Assembly: GCA_012798485.1 (NCBI GenBank)
Contig: JAAZND010000079.1
Span: forward strand, 1 to 14,607
DNA: 14,607 nucleotides
From: Candidatus Beckwithbacteria bacterium
GTDB lineage: Bacteria; Patescibacteriota; Microgenomatia; UBA1400; UBA1449
Direction: 5' to 3'
Shown here piece by piece: positions 13,139 through 14,607 of this stretch (its first letter is position 1; every line of letters begins with the position of its first letter). Below the pieces are notes generated by a model, which saw only the letters and a list, made by a program, of their open reading frames with translations, was not told the DNA's origin and made no database searches. The position numbers and the translations under genes are program-made.

Positions 13139-13705
13139 ATGAAGAAGGAATGGCTTATAATTGGTGCAATTGCTTTAGTTTTAATTATTGGTTTTTTTTG
13201 GAATAAAAATAATAATCCCCAAACTCAAGAAGGTGAGAATGTTCCTGAATCAGAAGAAATTATTGTTCAACAAGACGGTCAGTTGGTCAAAAAAACAGGT
13301 GATGTAGTTCAAGTTTTGTCCCAGGAGGAAAAGGAAGCTAAGAAACAAGAAATTGATACAAATTTAATTGATGCTACTTCAAGACAACTCAAAGCTGAAC
13401 CAAATCAAATCGGCAGTGGAAACTATAAGAGTATTTATAAAGATGGTAATTTTTATGAAAAAATTGAACTGACAGGCATGGAACCTTTGCAAAAAGGTTA
13501 TTATTATGAAGCTTGGTTAAAAAAGAGTGAAGGAATAGATCAGACTATCTCTATTGGGAGAGTGGAAATGAATGGTGATAGCGGTGAACTTTTATATTCT
13601 TCTAAAGATGATAAAAGTAGCTATAATCAGGTTTTGATTACAAGAGAAATAGAAGATGGTAATCAAGCTATGGGAGAAATAGTTTTATCTAGCAGATCAG
13701 AATAA
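13139..13705 (+). CDS. Membrane-anchored protein with an RskA-like C-terminal domain
   Basis: 188 residues. A short basic start (MKKEW) is followed by one hydrophobic helix at about 5-22 (LIIGAIALVLIIGFFW), a polar charged linker to about 90, and a C-terminal beta domain. That domain has the pattern seen in anti-sigma-K (RskA-type) and related proteins: a strand ending 'FYEKIELTGMEPLQKGYYYEAWLKK', then 'SIGRVEMNGDSGEL', then 'YNQVLITREI'. The canonical version reads 'v.v.GLPPLP.GktYelWl...G....G.f..d.~G'. No zinc-binding anti-sigma domain precedes the helix, and no sigma gene is nearby, so an anti-sigma role is doubtful. I read it as an outward-facing anchored domain of unknown partner. It has its own promoter, a very strong ribosome site and its own terminator. 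Confidence 0.75.
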   Translation: MKKEWLIIGAIALVLIIGFFWNKNNNPQTQEGENVPESEEIIVQQDGQLVKKTGDVVQVLSQEEKEAKKQEIDTNLIDATSRQLKAEPNQIGSGNYKSIYKDGNFYEKIELTGMEPLQKGYYYEAWLKKSEGIDQTISIGRVEMNGDSGELLYSSKDDKSSYNQVLITREIEDGNQAMGEIVLSSRSE

Positions 13706-13730
13706 TTTTTGAACAAAACTGTTTATTTTT

Positions 13731-13761
13731 AAAGGACAGCTTAGATAGCTGTCCTTTTTTT
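13731..13761 (+). terminator. Intrinsic terminator after the RskA-like gene
   Basis: A perfect 11-bp stem AAAGGACAGCT / AGCTGTCCTTT with loop TAGAT is followed by a run of T's ending at 13761. It begins 25 bases after the stop. Confidence 0.9.
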
Positions 13762-13788
13762 ATGAGTTTATGTTAAGATTTAGTCAGT

Positions 13789-13794
13789 TATAAA
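13789..13794 (+). promoter_or_regulatory. Possible -10 box of the LOG-family gene
   Basis: TATAAA lies 20 bases before the ATG at 13815, after a strong terminator that should separate this gene from the one upstream. No -35 box is convincing and no ribosome site is seen, so this message may also have a very short leader. Confidence 0.3.
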
Positions 13795-13814
13795 TTTTTA
13801 AATTTTAGAACAAT

Positions 13815-14432
13815 ATGCATAAAATTAAAAATATTGCTATTTTTGGTGGGGCTGATATTCCAGAAGAATCAGATTTATATAAAGAGGTTTTTGCAGTCGC
13901 TAAGTTGTTAGGCGAGAAAGGTTATACTATTGTTGATGGTGGAGGGCCAGGAGTAATGCTGGCAGCAACTCAAGGAGCTGTTGCTGGAGGAGGAAAGACT
14001 TTAGCTGTCACTTTTGATCCTAAAAATGCTCCAGGTTTTGAAGGCAGATATGTCAAAAATCAAACTGATCAAGAAATTAAAACTACAAACTATATTGATC
14101 GCATGTATACTCTCATGGAGAACTCTGATTGCTATGTTATTTTTAAAGGCGGCACTGGGACAATTTCTGAATTTGGCACAGCTTGGTGTCTGGCTCGTCT
14201 TTATTATGGTCACCATAAACCTTTTATTCTTTATGGTAATTTCTGGCATGAAATTATTGATGTTTTTTATAAACATTTACAGATGAGAAATAACGAAAGA
14301 GATGTTTTTAAAATTGTTGGTACTCCAGAAGAAGTAATTGCGGCTATTGATTCTTTTGAATTCGAAGCTGAGCAAAACGCTAAAGCACATTTTCACCAAG
14401 ATTTAGGAGAAGAAAAAGCTTTTATGTTGTAA
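13815..14432 (+). CDS. LOG-family nucleotide phosphoribohydrolase-like protein
   Basis: 205 residues with a Rossmann-like fold of the LOG / 'lysine decarboxylase-like' family. Many members hydrolyse nucleoside 5'-monophosphates (cytokinin-type or others) to base and ribose 5-phosphate. Landmarks are NIAIFGGA at residues 6-13, IVDGGGPGVMLAATQGA from 39, NYIDRMYTLMENSD around 92-105 (the family's 'xxxRKxxM...D' helix; here D95-R96-M97), and KGGTGTISEFGTAW from 111, matching PGGxGTxxE with Lys in place of Pro and the catalytic-type E119 kept. The C-terminus has YGNFWHEIIDVF, as in the family. The enzyme could serve nucleotide salvage or clean-up; the substrate is not certain. It is isolated between a terminator and the insertion sequence end. 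Confidence 0.85.
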   Translation: MHKIKNIAIFGGADIPEESDLYKEVFAVAKLLGEKGYTIVDGGGPGVMLAATQGAVAGGGKTLAVTFDPKNAPGFEGRYVKNQTDQEIKTTNYIDRMYTLMENSDCYVIFKGGTGTISEFGTAWCLARLYYGHHKPFILYGNFWHEIIDVFYKHLQMRNNERDVFKIVGTPEEVIAAIDSFEFEAEQNAKAHFHQDLGEEKAFML

Positions 14433-14475
14433 GTTAGAATGAAGAATATAGCTATTAAGAAATTTTTTTATAACC

Positions 14476-14519
14476 ATTGCAGAAAACCCCGCACTGTAAG
14501 TGCGAGGGATGAATGCAAT
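14476..14519 (+). repeat. Structured hairpin, likely left end of an IS200/IS605 element
   Basis: Outer arms ATTGCA (14476-14481) and TGCAAT (14514-14519) enclose inner arms CCCCGCACT (14487-14495) and AGTGCGAGGG (14499-14508). The inner stem has a GTA loop and one C-A mismatch. There is no T-run, so it is not a terminator. Subterminal imperfect hairpins recognised by TnpA are the hallmark of IS200/IS605 ends, and the tnpA-like start is about 50 bases downstream. The cleavage site cannot be fixed here; nothing else is recognised in 14433-14475. Confidence 0.55.
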
Positions 14520-14570
14520 CAATGAGCACAAAAACGTAAAGCTTAAGTCATTTGATAAGATATAGTTAAG

Positions 14571-14607
14571 ATGATAGAGACAAGTAGTCATACAGCTTAC
14601 GATATAA
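14571..14607 (+). CDS. tnpA: IS200/IS605-type TnpA transposase, first 12 codons only
   Basis: From the ATG at 14571 the frame reads MIETSSHTAYDI and then leaves the window. This is the start typical of Y1 HUH transposases of the IS200/IS605 family, where a short lead and 'SHxxYxxxYHxVWxxKYR' open the protein. A stop codon in frame at 14556-14558 limits the start to this ATG. The catalytic HUH and tyrosine are outside the window. The hairpin just upstream fits an IS left end. Evidence is short, so the call rests on the SSHTAYDI pattern plus context. Confidence 0.55.
   Translation, partial: MIETSSHTAYDI

Larger units (their letters stand above)
14476..14607 (+). mobile_element. Left part of an IS200/IS605-like insertion sequence
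   Basis: The subterminal hairpin and the tnpA start together suggest an insertion that continues past the right edge. The left boundary is probably a little before 14476, downstream of the LOG gene stop at 14432. Whether a tnpB follows cannot be seen. Confidence 0.5.

Noticed and set aside
14001..14286. Reading frames of about 90 codons on both strands within the LOG-family gene
   Set aside because: Both lie inside a gene with clear family motifs, have no recognisable domain and no initiation signals.
14476..14519. Hairpin read as the terminator of the LOG gene or as the 3' end of a tnpB guide RNA
   Set aside because: There is no T-run after the stem, and no upstream tnpB coding sequence exists; position before a tnpA-like start favours an insertion sequence left end.
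14439..14525. 28-residue plus-strand frame after the LOG gene, and a minus-strand frame at 14403-14591
   Set aside because: The first spans the left-end hairpin and resembles no protein; the second crosses the hairpin and the tnpA start. Both are explained by the insertion sequence end.

Overview
The window is AT-rich DNA (about one third G+C by eye, not computed), densely packed with short or overlapping gene junctions. It looks like a bacterium with a small genome, most likely of the Candidate Phyla Radiation (Patescibacteria). That placement is inference. It rests on the minimal Fe-S assembly operon, an archaeal-type ATP-dependent DNA ligase in a bacterial setting, a 66-residue conserved-looking protein of a kind I associate with these genomes, near-leaderless promoters mixed with strong Shine-Dalgarno sites, and interspersed GTCATCC/GCATGAC hairpin repeats. 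TGA is used as a stop (recF end, ATGA overlap with the next gene), so the UGA=Gly code of Gracilibacteria/Absconditabacteria is not supported.

Layout. 1-657 (-): the N-terminal 219 residues of a glycosyltransferase-like protein that runs off the left edge. 696-3696 (+): an Rrf2/IscR-type regulator with a near-perfect inverted-repeat operator over its own promoter, then SufS cysteine desulfurase, an IscU/NifU-type scaffold with extra cysteines, a CxxC DUF1858 protein and a HAD phosphatase, nearly all overlapping. 3720-4093: a self-contained unit for the 66-residue basic protein, with a good sigma-70-type promoter, repeated CCTCT boxes, a 5' hairpin, a strong ribosome site and a terminator. 4122-5601: a membrane-anchored acidic protein of unknown function followed by a YjbQ-family protein. 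5570-6103 (-): a four-helix membrane protein with HIHH and DEFG motifs, convergent with yjbQ and divergent from mutM. 6145-9869: mutM, an interspersed repeat, then recF, nnrD and a HExxH metallopeptidase. 9936-10048: a second, longer copy of the repeat. 10074-13007: a Fic-domain protein, a terminator and an ATP-dependent DNA ligase. 13024-14432: a membrane-anchored protein with an RskA-like C-terminal domain, and a LOG-family protein. 14476-14607: a structured hairpin and the first 12 codons of what looks like an IS200/IS605 TnpA, that is, the left end of an insertion sequence cut by the window edge.

Functional themes are sulfur mobilisation and Fe-S assembly under IscR-like feedback, DNA repair and replication (mutM, recF, ligase), metabolite or nucleotide repair (nnrD, perhaps HAD and LOG), and several uncharacterised membrane or small proteins. 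No CRISPR array, tRNA or rRNA was seen. No gene-free stretch exceeds 300 bases; the longest is 9870-10073, mostly filled by the repeat.
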